Part shown: positions 20,529 to 20,956 of the stretch, one piece after another
How positions within the stretch are numbered: the stretch's first letter is position 1
Layout: each line of letters opens with the position of its first letter
IMG/VR virus record: IMGVR_UViG_3300042564_000609
Coordinates: 1-20,956 of that record
Source of the DNA: a virus
DNA: 20,956 nt
Reading direction: 5' to 3' (one strand)
Translations under genes and position numbers: made by a program
Notes under the pieces: model-generated
What the model was told of the DNA's origin: nothing
The model's database searches: none
What the model saw: the letters and a program-made list of their open reading frames with translations, nothing else

Positions 20529-20956
20529 TTATAAATTCTCTACCAACTGCTCTACAGAAGCTTCTGTTAACTCTTCTACTACCTCTTCATTGATACGAAT
20601 ATTGTAGTGTTTCCAGTCAATTCTATGTCCATGATACTTGAATAGATCACGGAATGCACTGATTATTGGAGAGTTATCATTATCATAGCTCTGTATTTTA
20701 TCAGACATAGCTTCGATGAATGGTAATCTTTCTAGAAGGTTCTTCACTTCCACATACTCATGATATATCTCCATATCAAATAAGTTGTGTGTTTGGGCTA
20801 CCTCTAGCATAGAATTGTAGATTGTGTCATTACCACCACAGTGATGCTCAATCTTGTAATCATTTAGTCTTTTCATCTTTTCATACAAATCTGTAGAGAT
20901 GAGACCAATTTTCTCTTTTCTAATAAACGATCTACTGAAGTTGTTGTGTAACTTTT
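20529..20956 (-). CDS. 3' part of an unknown gene, possibly rIIA-like
   Basis: The frame is open from 20529 to the right edge. TTG at 20888 or ATG at 20876 could be starts, but the upstream codons (HNNFSRSFIRKEKIGLIS...) contain no stop, so I read it as a truncated gene. The visible part is helical and acidic, with CGGNDTIYNSMLEVAQTHNL and EEVVEELTEASVEQLVENL at the end. In T4, rIIA lies directly upstream of rIIB, so this could be an rIIA C-terminus; no ATPase motif is in view to test that. It ends just before the long inverted repeat. Confidence 0.5.
   Translation of the reverse strand, partial: KLHNNFSRSFIRKEKIGLISTDLYEKMKRLNDYKIEHHCGGNDTIYNSMLEVAQTHNLFDMEIYHEYVEVKNLLERLPFIEAMSDKIQSYDNDNSPIISAFRDLFKYHGHRIDWKHYNIRINEEVVEELTEASVEQLVENL

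Noticed and set aside
1-20956. tRNA genes or stop-codon reassignment, as in some crAss-like phages
   Set aside because: No tRNA-like T-arm was spotted by eye, and known families end at normal TAA, TAG or TGA codons with no in-frame reassigned stops; a covariance search was not possible.

Overview
The window looks like an accessory-rich segment of a large tailed bacteriophage genome (Caudoviricetes) that infects a member of the Bacteroidota. The phage assignment rests on a tail-fibre-like collagen protein, RecA, dUTPase, class II ribonucleotide reductase, a GroES homologue without GroEL, an rIIB-like protein, a PD-(D/E)XK nuclease, three small site-specific nuclease genes, and very tight packing of short genes. 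The host assignment rests on two things visible in the DNA. Intergenic gaps carry the Bacteroidota promoter pattern TTG-N19/20-TAnnTTTG. Start codons are preceded by A-rich leaders rich in AAAC rather than by Shine-Dalgarno sequences. The DNA is AT-rich, the genetic code appears standard, and I saw no tRNA or CRISPR array.

Layout. Bases 1-8119 are read on the + strand and look like late or virion genes. They run: the 3' end of a structural protein with a Ser/Ala-rich linker and an outer-membrane-barrel-like C-terminus; a collagen-like fibre; a set of small proteins ending in, or interrupted by, a run of threonines, with a glycosyltransferase gene among them; a Dps/ferritin-like protein; small conserved proteins; a GIY-YIG homing endonuclease; and a train of very basic small proteins that share the motifs KKAQxG and GGKxKKKK. 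Bases 8120-8226 separate two convergent blocks and hold three consecutive hairpins, the last a terminator.

Bases 8227-20956 are read on the - strand and look like early or middle genes of DNA metabolism. In order of transcription they are: a partial gene of unknown function (perhaps rIIA-like), an 87-base inverted-repeat hairpin, an rIIB-like protein, an HNH nuclease, small proteins, a PD-(D/E)XK nuclease, more small proteins, a MazG-like protein, class II ribonucleotide reductase, a DUF5522-type cysteine protein, RecA, dUTPase, a helix-turn-helix protein, a second HNH nuclease, a membrane-anchored HExxH protein, two small proteins, GroES, a family 2 glycosyltransferase and a methyltransferase.

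How it works together. Ribonucleotide reductase, dUTPase and the MazG-like protein shape the nucleotide pool. RecA and the nucleases act in recombination and replication. GroES would tune the host chaperonin for virion assembly. The points most worth a second look are the basic-protein train, the poly-threonine proteins next to a glycosyltransferase, the barrel-tailed structural protein, and the terminator whose loop is exactly the -7 promoter box of the ribonucleotide reductase gene.
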